A DNA stretch of 55,827 nt, from the NCBI GenBank assembly GCA_046091665.1, contig JBJTCD010000056.1, forward strand, positions 1 through 55,827, read 5' to 3'. The translations under genes and the position numbers were made by a program. The notes below the pieces were generated by a model that searched no databases, was not told the origin of the DNA, and worked only from the letters and a program-made list of their open reading frames with translations. Shown in pieces: positions 15,526 to 24,627 of this stretch. The DNA comes from CAIUPE01 sp046091665. Lineage in GTDB: Bacteria > Pseudomonadota > Alphaproteobacteria > Rhizobiales > Beijerinckiaceae. How positions within the stretch are numbered: position 1 is the stretch's first letter; each line of letters opens with the position of its first letter.

Positions 15526-16524
15526 TTATTCCAATCCCGCAATCGCGCGGCCAAATTCCGCGGCATCAAAAGGCTCGAGATCATCGATGCCTTCGCCAAC
15601 ACCGATGAAGTGAATTGGTAAACCAAATTTTTCTGCAAGAGCGACGAGAATGCCGCCACGCGCGGTGCCATCAAGCTTTGTCATCACAAGACCTGTAACG
15701 CCCGCTGTTTTACTGAAAATTTCAACTTGCGACAATGCGTTTTGACCAACTGTCGCATCCAGGACGAGCAACACCGCATGGGGTGCTGAAGCATCTTTCT
15801 TCTTGATCACGCGAATGACTTTTTCGAGCTCCGCCATGAGTTCGGTTCGATTTTGCAATCGACCTGCGGTATCAATCATCAAGACATCGCTGTGGTTTTT
15901 ACTCGCCTCCTCAAGCGCGTCGAACACAAGCCCCGCTGCATCAGCGCCTTGCGAACGCGTGATCACGGGCGCACCTACACGCTGACCCCACACTTGCAAT
16001 TGCTCGATTGCCGCTGCGCGAAATGTATCGCCTGCGGCGAGCATGATCTTGAATCCTTCGGATGAAAATTTTGCCGCGAGTTTGCCGATGGTTGTTGTTT
16101 TGCCCGCGCCATTCACGCCCACCATTAGCAAAATAAAAGGCTTCTTCTCGCGATCAATCACAAGCGGTTGCGCGACAGGCGTAAGACTTTTTGTAACTTC
16201 ATCGGCGAGAATGGCTTTCACTTCATCGCCGCTGATCTCTTTGCCATAGCGGCCTTTGCCAACCGCTTCGACAATCCGTGTTGAGACCGCAAGCCCGAGA
16301 TCTGCGCGGATCAAAACATCCTCAAATTCTTCGAGCGTCGCGGAATCCAATTTGCGCTTGGTGAAAAGATCCGTGATGCCTTGCCCGATAGACGCCGACG
16401 AGCGCTGAAGACCCGCTTTCAGCCTGTGCCACCAGTTGGTTTTTTGTGGTTCCGGCACGGGTTCATCACCGCCGCCAAAAAGGCGCGCGATCAGGCCGGG
16501 CTTTTTCTCGGGTTCGTCACTCAT
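15526..16524 (-). CDS. ftsY: Signal recognition particle receptor FtsY
   Basis: This 332-residue SRP receptor GTPase docks ribosome-nascent chain complexes at the membrane. It has a short acidic N-terminal region, the helical N domain, then the G domain with GVNGAGKTTTIGKLA (G1), DTAGRLQNR (G3) and MTKLDGTARGG (G4/G5). The long acidic A domain of E. coli FtsY is absent, as usual in alphaproteobacteria. In many Hyphomicrobiales the order is dapF-mtaB-ftsY on one strand; here the order is kept but an RluA-type gene on the other strand and a palindromic repeat separate mtaB and ftsY. Confidence 0.96.
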   Translation of the reverse strand: MSDEPEKKPGLIARLFGGGDEPVPEPQKTNWWHRLKAGLQRSSASIGQGITDLFTKRKLDSATLEEFEDVLIRADLGLAVSTRIVEAVGKGRYGKEISGDEVKAILADEVTKSLTPVAQPLVIDREKKPFILLMVGVNGAGKTTTIGKLAAKFSSEGFKIMLAAGDTFRAAAIEQLQVWGQRVGAPVITRSQGADAAGLVFDALEEASKNHSDVLMIDTAGRLQNRTELMAELEKVIRVIKKKDASAPHAVLLVLDATVGQNALSQVEIFSKTAGVTGLVMTKLDGTARGGILVALAEKFGLPIHFIGVGEGIDDLEPFDAAEFGRAIAGLE

Positions 16525-16566
16525 GCCTCTCGATAACCCTTTCCCGCCAAAGAGGAAAGAGATAGA

Positions 16567-16611
16567 GCATGATCCCGAAAAGTGGGCACCGGTTTTCGGA
16601 GAAGATCATGC
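16567..16611. repeat. Rhizobial-type intergenic palindrome, copy 1
   Basis: The element is bounded by GCATGATC (16567-16574) and GATCATGC (16604-16611), with CCGAAAA / TTTTCGG as an inner pairing and a GGCACCGG-like centre. Palindromes of this type are abundant between genes in Bradyrhizobium, Rhodopseudomonas and relatives. It lies between the ftsY start and the RluA-type gene. A diverged second copy is at 45991-46040. Confidence 0.8.
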
Positions 16612-16630
16612 GGTATTCAAATAACTTCTC

Positions 16631-17323
16631 ATGACCCCTGAAGAAATCCAAGGCCGTATTCTATATCGCGACGCGATGATGTTGGTGATCAATAAGCCCG
16701 CAGGCATTGCCGTACATGAAGCGCATCCGAATGCAAAACATCGCGGCCACCATATGGAGCAATTTTTTCCGCATCTGATGTTTGGCCTGCCGCAGCCGCC
16801 GATGCTTGCGCATCGTCTTGATAAGGATACATCAGGCTGTCTCGTTCTCGGTCGGCATCGAAAGGCGCTTGATGATCTCTCCAAACTCTTTCGCGAAAGC
16901 AAGATGGAGAAAGTCTATTGGGCGATTGTGAAAGGTGGCCCCGCAGAAGAGCAAGGCCGCATTGATTTGCCGCTCGGCAAGATGGATCGCTCTAGGGGCT
17001 GGTGGATGAAGCCTGATCCAGAAGGCCTGCCTGCGCAAACGGATTGGATCGTTCGTGGCCGAGGTGCTGGATTCACTTGGCTTGAATTAAAACCGGAAAC
17101 CGGACGCACACATCAATTGCGCGTTCATTGTCAGGCCATGGGATGGCCGATCCTCGGCGATCCCATCTATGGTGACGGCAAAGAAACGGGCGAGATGCTT
17201 CATCTTCATGCGCGCGGCATCACGATTCCGTTTTATAAAAATAAAGCGCCGATTACCGTGGAAGCGCCCCCACCACCTCATATGATCGAGCGATTAAATG
17301 CCTGTGGCTATCGTGAAGCGTGA
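16631..17323 (+). CDS. RluA-family pseudouridine synthase
   Basis: This 230-residue enzyme isomerises uridine to pseudouridine in rRNA or tRNA. The catalytic aspartate is Asp64 in AHRLDKDTSGCLVLG; ETGRTHQLRVH and ILGDPIYG are the other conserved family motifs. It lacks the S4 RNA-binding domain of RluB/C/D-type proteins, giving a compact RluA-like form. It is placed on the opposite strand between mtaB and ftsY, interrupting a block that is commonly contiguous in this order, with a palindromic repeat at one junction, so it may be a later arrival. The exact target uridine is not known. Confidence 0.9.
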   Translation: MTPEEIQGRILYRDAMMLVINKPAGIAVHEAHPNAKHRGHHMEQFFPHLMFGLPQPPMLAHRLDKDTSGCLVLGRHRKALDDLSKLFRESKMEKVYWAIVKGGPAEEQGRIDLPLGKMDRSRGWWMKPDPEGLPAQTDWIVRGRGAGFTWLELKPETGRTHQLRVHCQAMGWPILGDPIYGDGKETGEMLHLHARGITIPFYKNKAPITVEAPPPPHMIERLNACGYREA

Positions 17324-17353
17324 AGTGCTTTACGCGCTTTATTAAGAACGTAA

Positions 17354-18613
17354 TTAAATCGTCAGTCTTTTGCCGTCATGCGCGGCAATTTTGACTGTTG
17401 CAAATGTGCCTGCTTCAAAGTGATTCCCGACATGAACGGATGTGAAACATTTTGTTCTCGCAAGGCCACCACGCTCGATAAGGACTTCTTGGGTTGTGCC
17501 AACAAGCCTTGCGAGATGATCCGACAAAACCTCGTCACCTTTTTCACGCAGACGTTTTGCACGGCTCTTTATGATTTCAGATTTTATTTGCGGCATTTTT
17601 GCAGCCGGTGTGCCAAGGCGTGGCGAATAAGGAAAGACATGTAAAAAGGAAAGCCTGCACTCGTCAACGAGGCGTAATGAATTTTCAAAAGCCTCATCAC
17701 TTTCCGTAGGAAAGCCGGTAATCATATCAGCACCGAACACGAGTTCGGGACGTGCCTTTTTTAAGTCTCGGCAAATTCGAATGGCGTCATCACGCAAATG
17801 ACGGCGTTTCATTCTTTTCAAAATCAAATCATCACCTGATTGCAATGAGAGATGAAGATGCGGCATCAGGCGATTTTCAGTAGCAATCGCTTCAATAAGA
17901 TCTTCATCCGCTTCAATAGAGTCAATCGACGATAAACGCAGTCGCTTCAAATCGGGCACATGTTTTAAGATCGCTTTGACGAGCTGTCCGAGTTTGGGTT
18001 TGCCTGGCAAATCGGGTCCATAGCTTGTGAGATCAACCCCGGTGAGTACGGTTTCTTTGTGACCCGCATCTACTAGTTTTGCGATTTGATCGACAACATC
18101 GCCCATGGGGACAGAGCGCGAAACGCCACGCCCATAAGGGATAATGCAAAATGTACAACGATGATCGCAGCCATTTTGCACTTCAACAAAAGCGCGTGTG
18201 TTTTCCGAAAAGGCCGAGACAAAATGCGGTGCGTGTTCAGTCACGGCCATAATATCCGCAACTTGTACACGCGGATAGGGTTGATCCCTCATGTTAACTG
18301 TATCAGCAAGCGCGGACCATGTTTCGCGCTTAGTTTTGGCATCATTGCCGATTACGAGCGAGACTTCATCAAGTGCCGCAAAGCGCTCGGGTTCGATTTG
18401 TGCCGCACAACCGGTCACAATGATTTTTTTATCCGGTGTCTCGCGTTTTATTTTACGGATCGTTTGCCGCGCTTGCCTCACCGCCTCGGCTGTCACTGCA
18501 CAAGTGTTGATGATCACGACGTCAGAAAGACCGCTCGCAGTGGCGGCGTCTTTCATTGCCTCCGATTCAACAAGATTGAGGCGGCATCCCAGCGTCACAA
18601 GTGTGACACTCAT
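17354..18613 (-). CDS. mtaB: tRNA t6A37 methylthiotransferase MtaB
   Basis: This 419-residue radical SAM methylthiotransferase converts t6A37 to ms2t6A37 in ANN-decoding tRNAs. It has the N-terminal UPF0004 domain with cysteines in TLGCRLN, INTCAVT and VTGCAAQ, the radical SAM cluster in CDHRCTFCIIPYGRG (~residue 149) and a C-terminal TRAM domain (~residues 360-419). These features and length separate MtaB from the related MiaB and RimO. Its start overlaps the dapF stop by four bases (ATGA, 18610-18613), so dapF and mtaB are translationally coupled. Confidence 0.94.
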   Translation of the reverse strand: MSVTLVTLGCRLNLVESEAMKDAATASGLSDVVIINTCAVTAEAVRQARQTIRKIKRETPDKKIIVTGCAAQIEPERFAALDEVSLVIGNDAKTKRETWSALADTVNMRDQPYPRVQVADIMAVTEHAPHFVSAFSENTRAFVEVQNGCDHRCTFCIIPYGRGVSRSVPMGDVVDQIAKLVDAGHKETVLTGVDLTSYGPDLPGKPKLGQLVKAILKHVPDLKRLRLSSIDSIEADEDLIEAIATENRLMPHLHLSLQSGDDLILKRMKRRHLRDDAIRICRDLKKARPELVFGADMITGFPTESDEAFENSLRLVDECRLSFLHVFPYSPRLGTPAAKMPQIKSEIIKSRAKRLREKGDEVLSDHLARLVGTTQEVLIERGGLARTKCFTSVHVGNHFEAGTFATVKIAAHDGKRLTI

Positions 18614-19488
18614 GAGCGGCTCTCAGCAAAGAGTGAGGCTTCAAGCGTGCCTTGATGTTCGAATTCAACCGGACCTGTCATCAACACATGCGAATCCGAC
18701 ACACGATAATCAATTACAAGATCGCCGCCCGGCAGGGAGACGCGCACGCGGCGTTCAGTGAGACCACGGCGTGAGGCCGCGACAACCGCGGCACAAGCGC
18801 CCGAACCACAAGCAAGGGTGAGACCCGCGCCGCGTTCCCAAACTTTTTGAATGATGTGATCATGGCTCACAATCTTCACAAGCGAGATATTGGCGCGCTC
18901 GGGAAAGAGCGGATCATGTTCGAGAAGCGGACCGTTCACATCAAGCGCATAGGCTTCAACATCATCGACAAAAAAGATTGCATGGGGATTGCCCATATTC
19001 ACGCAAGCGGGATTATTGAGCGCTTTGCCATTGGTTGTTTGATAAGAAAAATCGATGTGATCGATATTTTTTACAGCGCGTGAAAGAGGAATCTCTTGCC
19101 ACTCAAATCGCGGCACGCCCATGTCAATCGTGAATGCAAATTCTGCCTCGCGACGACAGTCTAAAAGCCCGGCAGATGTTTCCAGCACCAGATGATCTTT
19201 GGGGCGATCACGCAGCATGTGCCAGCTCACACAGCGCGTCCCATTCCCGCAGGCGGAGGATTCGCTGCCATCGGTATTGAAGATGCGCATAAAGCCATCA
19301 CTGTCTTTCGAGCGTGGATCGAAGATCACCATCAATTGATCGAAATGTGTCGCCTGATCATGAGCGATCGCCCGCGCTTCCGCAGCCGACACAGAAAGCG
19401 TTGTGCCGCGAAGATCCAAAATCGTGATCGCGTTACCGGCGCCGTTCATTTTCACGAAAGGCCGACCGGCGAGGGGGCTCGTCATCAT
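18610..19488 (-). CDS. dapF: Diaminopimelate epimerase
   Basis: This ~292-residue enzyme interconverts LL- and meso-diaminopimelate for lysine and peptidoglycan synthesis. The two catalytic cysteines are in SACGNGTRC and LACGSGACAA, and FVKMNGAGNAITILD is the standard N-terminal start of the family. The open frame reaches 19557, but an AGGAG six bases before the ATG at 19488 and the family N terminus fix the start there (a second ATG at 19485 is possible). It is first in a two-gene operon with mtaB. Another lysine-pathway gene, asd, lies at 51.5 kb. Confidence 0.95.
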   Translation of the reverse strand: MMTSPLAGRPFVKMNGAGNAITILDLRGTTLSVSAAEARAIAHDQATHFDQLMVIFDPRSKDSDGFMRIFNTDGSESSACGNGTRCVSWHMLRDRPKDHLVLETSAGLLDCRREAEFAFTIDMGVPRFEWQEIPLSRAVKNIDHIDFSYQTTNGKALNNPACVNMGNPHAIFFVDDVEAYALDVNGPLLEHDPLFPERANISLVKIVSHDHIIQKVWERGAGLTLACGSGACAAVVAASRRGLTERRVRVSLPGGDLVIDYRVSDSHVLMTGPVEFEHQGTLEASLFAESRS

Positions 19489-19653
19489 TTCCTGCTCCTG
19501 ACGCGCGCGGGCATAGCATAGGCCGGTGGCGTGAGGCGAGGGGTTCAGTTCTCGCACCAGGCTTGTCTCACAAGGCTCGACCCTTTGCCCATGTCTGGTT
19601 TATCGTCGGCGCGAATCAGGGCGGGAAACCCTGAAAGAGGAGATGCGTCCCTG

Positions 19654-20373
19654 ATGGCCAAGCGGTTTGTCCCCCTATTCGGACTTTTCCTTGCTCTCGG
19701 CATGGGTGTTTTGCCCCTCAGGGCTCAAACCATCGACTCGACGCCCTTGGCGCCGCCGCCGGATCTCCCGCCACCCGTCGTGATGCCGATTGAAACGCCG
19801 AAAGGCGCGCTTGAGGCGCCAGCGGCTCCTGCGCCTAGCGAACCTGCCGCGCCCGCAAGCGCCACCGCGGTTTTTAAAAGCGTCGCTCCCCCCGCGTCCG
19901 AAGTGATTTTGCCTGATCGGCTTACGCTTGAATCACGCCCGGCTTTGATCTCGCATGGCAAAGGCGAATGGGAAAAGGCCTATGATCAACTCCGTGAAGC
20001 GGTGACTAAGCTCAAAGCGACGGCTGAAAAATCAAAACTGTCAGTTGTCGGTTATCCGCTGACAATTTTTATTGAGACCGATAATTCCGGTTTCACATAC
20101 GATATCATGTTGCCGATTGCTGCTGCGTCACCACCGCCGCCCGATTTGGCAAGTGATGTTAAACTCGGTGAAACGCCGACCGGTAAAGCGATCCGCTTCG
20201 TGCATCTTGCATCTTATGATGAGATTGATGGTGCCTATGAACAAATCACGGCCTATCTCGATGCTAAAGATATTGTTGTGAAAGATGCTTTCATCGAAGA
20301 ATATCTTGCCTTTGGTGATAAATCCAATTCACCCGAAACAATGATCAACATCCTCGTTCAGCCGAAAAAATAA
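19654..20373 (+). CDS. Exported protein with GyrI-like effector-binding domain
   Basis: This 239-residue protein begins with MAKRFVPLFGLFLALGMGVL, a signal peptide probably cleaved near LRAQ (~residue 23). Residues ~25-75 are a Pro/Ala-rich linker. The C-terminal ~150 residues resemble the GyrI-like/AraC effector-binding fold: VVGYPLTIFIETD, FTYDIMLPI and IRFVHLASYDEIDGAYEQI. This domain normally binds small molecules inside the cell as part of regulators; here it is exported and has no DNA-binding domain, so a periplasmic binding or enzymatic role is possible. The upstream in-frame ATG at 19531 would bury the signal peptide and is rejected. Function unknown. Confidence 0.75.
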   Translation: MAKRFVPLFGLFLALGMGVLPLRAQTIDSTPLAPPPDLPPPVVMPIETPKGALEAPAAPAPSEPAAPASATAVFKSVAPPASEVILPDRLTLESRPALISHGKGEWEKAYDQLREAVTKLKATAEKSKLSVVGYPLTIFIETDNSGFTYDIMLPIAAASPPPPDLASDVKLGETPTGKAIRFVHLASYDEIDGAYEQITAYLDAKDIVVKDAFIEEYLAFGDKSNSPETMINILVQPKK

Positions 20374-20381
20374 ATGGTCTT

Positions 20382-21392
20382 CTAAGCGTTCAAAACTTCG
20401 CCCGGGCGAAGGACAACGAATTTCTTTTCATCCACTTTATGTGTGGCCAAAGCTTTTTTTAAATCCTCTGGCGGACGCGTGACACCTTCATTTGTCAATT
20501 GAAAAGTACCCCAGTGATGCGCGACCGCGCGTTCGGCACCAAGCGCAATAAGCGCACGAACGGCTTCATCGGGATTCATATGTTGCTCGGCCATAAACCA
20601 GCGTGGTTCATAAGCGCCAATCGGGAGAATTGCTAATTTTAAGCGCCCATGTTTTTCACGCGCAGCCGGAAAAATTTTCCCGTCATGAAACCCTGTATCA
20701 CCGACATGATAGATGCGTCCGGCTGGCGTCTCGATCACAAAGGCTGCCCATAATGCACGCAGACGATCACGAATGCCGCGCGCCGACCAGTGATAGGCCT
20801 CTTCGAAATGAACAGCGATATTAGGGCCAAGCTCAACACGCGCGCCCCAATCATGCGCTTCAGCACGAATGCCCGCATGAGCGTCGCGAATGATCGTGTC
20901 ATTGCCAAGCGGCGTTACTATGCGCGGCGCATGTACCGCATGCAGGCGACGCAGCGTTGGAATATCGAGATGATCATAGTGATTATGGGAAACGAGTACG
21001 ACATCAATCGGCGGTAGTTTCTCAAACGGTATGCCGGGCGGATTTACACGTTTCGGCCCCACAAAGCGCAAGGGCGATACGCGCTCCGACCACACCGGAT
21101 CGATCAGAATATTGAGTCCGCCTGTTTGCAAAAGAAAACTCGCATGACCCACATAAGAGAGCCTGATGTCACGACCCGGCACCCGATGCGGGGGAGCGTC
21201 CATGTAAGGGCTCGGATGTGAGGCGGGCCAGCGTTCCGGCTTCCGCTCCATCATCCAGCGCAAGAGATCGCCGGGGGATTTCTGCCAGCGGCGTCCCGGA
21301 TTGAAGAAATGTTCGCCGTCGAAATGGTCGCTGACAGGCCCCTGATAATAGGGGTTACGGCTTTTTGCGGGAATATTCACGTGATCATTCAT
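20382..21392 (-). CDS. MBL-fold metallo-hydrolase (NAPE-PLD/UlaG-like)
   Basis: This ~336-residue metallo-beta-lactamase-fold hydrolase has the zinc motif VSHNHYDHLD (~residue 144), downstream ligands in YHVGDTGFHDG and HWGTFQLT, and an N-terminal NPYYQGPVSDHFDGEHFFNP segment typical of bacterial relatives of N-acyl-phosphatidylethanolamine phospholipase D. These proteins are hydrolases of phosphodiester or lactone bonds; the substrate here is unknown. The ATG at 21392 is chosen because it is near the family N terminus; no clear ribosome site supports it, and a TTG at 21431 is the alternative. It converges on the GyrI-like gene (8 bp between stops). Confidence 0.85.
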   Translation of the reverse strand: MNDHVNIPAKSRNPYYQGPVSDHFDGEHFFNPGRRWQKSPGDLLRWMMERKPERWPASHPSPYMDAPPHRVPGRDIRLSYVGHASFLLQTGGLNILIDPVWSERVSPLRFVGPKRVNPPGIPFEKLPPIDVVLVSHNHYDHLDIPTLRRLHAVHAPRIVTPLGNDTIIRDAHAGIRAEAHDWGARVELGPNIAVHFEEAYHWSARGIRDRLRALWAAFVIETPAGRIYHVGDTGFHDGKIFPAAREKHGRLKLAILPIGAYEPRWFMAEQHMNPDEAVRALIALGAERAVAHHWGTFQLTNEGVTRPPEDLKKALATHKVDEKKFVVLRPGEVLNA

Positions 21393-21559
21393 GGAGGTGC
21401 GGACTATGGCGAGCGACGCTTCTCCTGTCAAAACAATAAGACCGTTTCATGAACGGGGTCGGAGAGAGTTCCCCGAAAGTCGTTCTTGTTCTTCTCGGAG
21501 CGGAGCTTTACTTAGGCGCATGAGTTTGCGCATTTTTCTGCATAAAAGGCAGGTCACCA

Positions 21560-22093
21560 ATGAATCTCAAGGCCATTTCGCTCGGGAAAAATGTTCCCGA
21601 TGATGTCAATGTTGTGATCGAGGTCCCGATTGGCGGCGAACCGATTAAATATGAAATCGATAAGGACGCCGGCGCGCTTGTTGTTGATCGGTTTCTCTAT
21701 ACATCCATGCGCTATCCGGGTAATTATGGCTTCATTCCGCACACACTCTCCGATGATGGTGATCCCTGTGATGTGATCGTCGCCAATACAAGGGCGATTA
21801 TACCGGGTGCGATTATGAGCGTGAGGCCTGTGGGCGTGCTCATCATGGAAGATGAATCCGGTGGTGATGAAAAAATAGTCGCTGTTCCCAGCGCGAAACT
21901 CACAAAGCGCTATGAGAAGGTCATGAATTACACGGATCTTCCGGAAATCACGATCCATCAGATTGAGCATTTCTTCGCCCATTACAAAGATCTCGAACCC
22001 GGCAAATGGGTGAAGATCGTGCGTTGGGGTGACGCTCAAGAGGCGCGGCGGTTGATCCTTGAAGGAATCGAGCGCGCCAAACAAAAGGCGTGA
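21560..22093 (+). CDS. ppa: Inorganic pyrophosphatase
   Basis: This 177-residue soluble family I pyrophosphatase hydrolyses PPi to phosphate, driving biosynthetic reactions. Signature DDGDPCDVIV (metal-binding aspartates, ~residues 67-76) and YPGNYGFIPHTL, EIDKDAG and HYKDLEPGKW are all present. Length is standard. Start supported by GGCAGG-type ribosome site upstream. It stands alone, with a 130-bp gap before the MscS gene. Confidence 0.96.
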   Translation: MNLKAISLGKNVPDDVNVVIEVPIGGEPIKYEIDKDAGALVVDRFLYTSMRYPGNYGFIPHTLSDDGDPCDVIVANTRAIIPGAIMSVRPVGVLIMEDESGGDEKIVAVPSAKLTKRYEKVMNYTDLPEITIHQIEHFFAHYKDLEPGKWVKIVRWGDAQEARRLILEGIERAKQKA

Positions 22094-22223
22094 GGCCTCG
22101 TCAAAGACACGCGCTTGCCCCTTTTGCGTTGATCCGCCTTTGCGTGACTGACACTTTCGCGTTACGGAGACATTCCGTTGGTCATCGCCCGATGATTCGG
22201 GTGAAGAGCGGAGGGCTTAACGC

Positions 22224-24599
22224 ATGGCGGCACTCATTGTGAGCTTTCTTCGACAAAACCGCTCCTTTGTTGTCTCTCTCCTGACTTTTGTTCTTTTGTT
22301 TTGGTCGGCTGCGGTCAACGCGCAGGATCAAACCAATGTCCGCGCACAACTTGACGCGTTGCGCCTTGAACTTGATGGGATTGAAACAGCGATCACGTCC
22401 CGCCCCTTGGGCGACGCATCTTTTCAGGAAAAGCGGCAACGCATTGAAGCCATCGCCCAATCGGTGAAAACGATCACCGATGAACAATCGCCGCGTGCCG
22501 AAGCGATTCGTTCGCGCTTGAAAGAATTAGGTCCGAAGCCCGATGATAAAGCGCCACCTGAAAGCCCTGATATTTCGAAAGAGCGCGAGGATCGTGAAAA
22601 AGCACTCAAAGAATTTGATGATACCGTAAAGCTTGCCCGCACTTTGTCGGTTCAGGCTGATCAATTGCAAACAGCGATCTTCGATAAACGGCGCGCGCTT
22701 TTCACACAGCAGCTCTTCACGCAATCGGCAAGCGTCCTTTCGCCTGGGCTTTGGTCAGATATCGGATTTAACTTCTCGCATGATGTGCGAGCGCTTGGCA
22801 TTGTGGCACGCGATACAATCGAACGTGCGGTTGATCGCGCAGGTCTTCTTGGCGGCTTGTTGATCGCGTTGGGGTTGGGCCTGACGGCCTTTGCAACGAC
22901 TGTTGCGCGGCGTCACGTGATTGCGATGATCGAACGTTCGACGCGTTTCGGAAATCCCACAAGATTGCAACGCGCTCTTCGTGCGGTGGCCGTGGGTGCC
23001 ATCGGTTTCGTCATCCCCTTCTTTGGCATTTTTGCGATTGAGCAGGCGGTTGATGGAGCCGCTCTTCTGCCGAACCGTGTTGAGCCTGTCATGGTGGCGC
23101 TATTACGCGCCGCAGTGTTCATAAGCTTCATTAGCAGTCTTGCGGGCGGAATTCTTGCGACCGCAAAACCCGAATGGCGTGTTCTGCCTTTGGGAGATCG
23201 GCAGGCCGAAAAGCTTGCAGCACTTTCGCGTCGCATCGCGATCATCATTGCGACAGGTCGCGTGATTGAATCCATCAATCAAGCCATTGTTGCGGGTCTT
23301 GGCCTCTCGGTTCTTTCAAAATCACTGATTGCGCTTCTGGTTGCGGCCACGCTCACCATTGGCCTTTACAGATTAAAGCCAGAAGATCGAGGTGATGTAT
23401 TTGGTGATCAGCGACCCTTCTGGATTGTGATTGCGCGCCTCTTTGGTTGGGTGATGATTGTCGGCATTTCGATTTCGGCAATTTTTGGTTACCCGGTTCT
23501 CGCAAGTTTTCTTGCCGATCAACTCGTGACGATCGTGATCTTGACGGTCCTCACTTATATTGGTCGGCAGATTGCGGAGGATTCATTTGATTATCTGATG
23601 TCGCCGAGCACAAAGGCGTTTCGTTCCATTCAATCTGCATCAGGTCTCTCGCGTCCCGCGCTTGAACAAATTGCTGTCATTCTCTCGGGCGTGTTGCAGC
23701 TTTTGGTTTTAGGTCTCGGTGTCACTTTGGCGCTTGCACCTTGGCGTGTTGATTCAGGTGATATTCTTTTACCGCTTAAAGCGGTTATTTTCGGCTTCAC
23801 AATTGGTGAAGTCACGATTTCATTCGGCGCCGCCTTCTTTGCGATTCTTCTTTTCGGGGCAGGCATTCTTCTCACGCGCGGATTGCAAAGATGGCTCACA
23901 CAAAACTATTTGCCCCGTACACATCTTGATTCCGGCTTACGAAATTCAATTGTGACCGGCATTGGCTATGCGGGCTTTATTGTTGCGGCCGCTGTCTCAC
24001 TGAGTGGCTTAGGGTTAAGCCTCGAGAAAGTCACCATCGTTGCCGGTGCACTCTCAGTTGGTATCGGTTTTGGTCTTCAATCCATTGTCAATAATTTTGT
24101 TTCGGGTCTGATCCTTTTATGGGAGCGCACCATTCGTGTGGGCGATTGGGTGGCTGTTGGCGCTGAAGAAGGACATGTCAAACGCATCAATGTGCGCGCC
24201 ACAGAGATTGAAACATTTGACCGCTCAGTTCTGATCGTTCCGAACTCATCGCTTGTTTCAGGTGTCGTGAAAAATCGCGTTCATAATGATCGCACAGGCC
24301 GTGTTGTGATTTCCGTTCCGGTTGCGCGCGATGCCGACCCCGATCTTGTTCATCGCTTGATGAGTGAAGCCGCGCAGGCAAATGGCAAATTGCTTCGCGA
24401 TCCCGCACCACATGTTCAATATAAAAAGTTAGGCGAGACCGTAAAAGAATTCGAGCTCACAGGCTTTGTCGCCGAAGTGGATGATGCCGGACGCGTGAGC
24501 TCCGATTTGCTTTTTGTCATTGATCGCGCTTTACGCGCGCATGGATTAGGCGAGATTTTAAGTCGTACTGTGATGGTGAATGAAGAGAAATCCAAATAA
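22224..24599 (+). CDS. Large MscS-family mechanosensitive channel (DUF3772)
   Basis: This 791-residue protein has a signal peptide (VVSLLTFVLLFWSAAVNAQD, ending ~residue 35) and a periplasmic coiled-coil-rich region, DUF3772 (~residues 36-190). About ten membrane segments follow (~200-640), then the MscS pore helix (VGIGFGLQSIVNNFVSGLIL, ~residue 612) and the beta domain (TIRVGDWVAVGAEEGHVKRI). It is of the MscK/YbdG-like large class that gates on membrane tension during osmotic downshock. The family normally acts in the inner membrane. It converges with the helicase gene across a long hairpin. Confidence 0.9.
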   Translation: MAALIVSFLRQNRSFVVSLLTFVLLFWSAAVNAQDQTNVRAQLDALRLELDGIETAITSRPLGDASFQEKRQRIEAIAQSVKTITDEQSPRAEAIRSRLKELGPKPDDKAPPESPDISKEREDREKALKEFDDTVKLARTLSVQADQLQTAIFDKRRALFTQQLFTQSASVLSPGLWSDIGFNFSHDVRALGIVARDTIERAVDRAGLLGGLLIALGLGLTAFATTVARRHVIAMIERSTRFGNPTRLQRALRAVAVGAIGFVIPFFGIFAIEQAVDGAALLPNRVEPVMVALLRAAVFISFISSLAGGILATAKPEWRVLPLGDRQAEKLAALSRRIAIIIATGRVIESINQAIVAGLGLSVLSKSLIALLVAATLTIGLYRLKPEDRGDVFGDQRPFWIVIARLFGWVMIVGISISAIFGYPVLASFLADQLVTIVILTVLTYIGRQIAEDSFDYLMSPSTKAFRSIQSASGLSRPALEQIAVILSGVLQLLVLGLGVTLALAPWRVDSGDILLPLKAVIFGFTIGEVTISFGAAFFAILLFGAGILLTRGLQRWLTQNYLPRTHLDSGLRNSIVTGIGYAGFIVAAAVSLSGLGLSLEKVTIVAGALSVGIGFGLQSIVNNFVSGLILLWERTIRVGDWVAVGAEEGHVKRINVRATEIETFDRSVLIVPNSSLVSGVVKNRVHNDRTGRVVISVPVARDADPDLVHRLMSEAAQANGKLLRDPAPHVQYKKLGETVKEFELTGFVAEVDDAGRVSSDLLFVIDRALRAHGLGEILSRTVMVNEEKSK

Positions 24600-24627
24600 G
24601 AGGCAAAAAATTTTTCGTCTCTTATTT
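24594..24627. terminator. Bidirectional hairpin between the MscS and helicase genes
   Basis: AAATAAGAG (24594-24602) and CTCTTATTT (24619-24627) form a perfect 9-bp stem with an A-run/T-run inside (AAAAAA and TTTTT). It includes the stop codons of both converging genes. Low GC makes it weaker than a classical terminator, but the symmetrical A/T runs suit termination in both directions. Confidence 0.6.
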
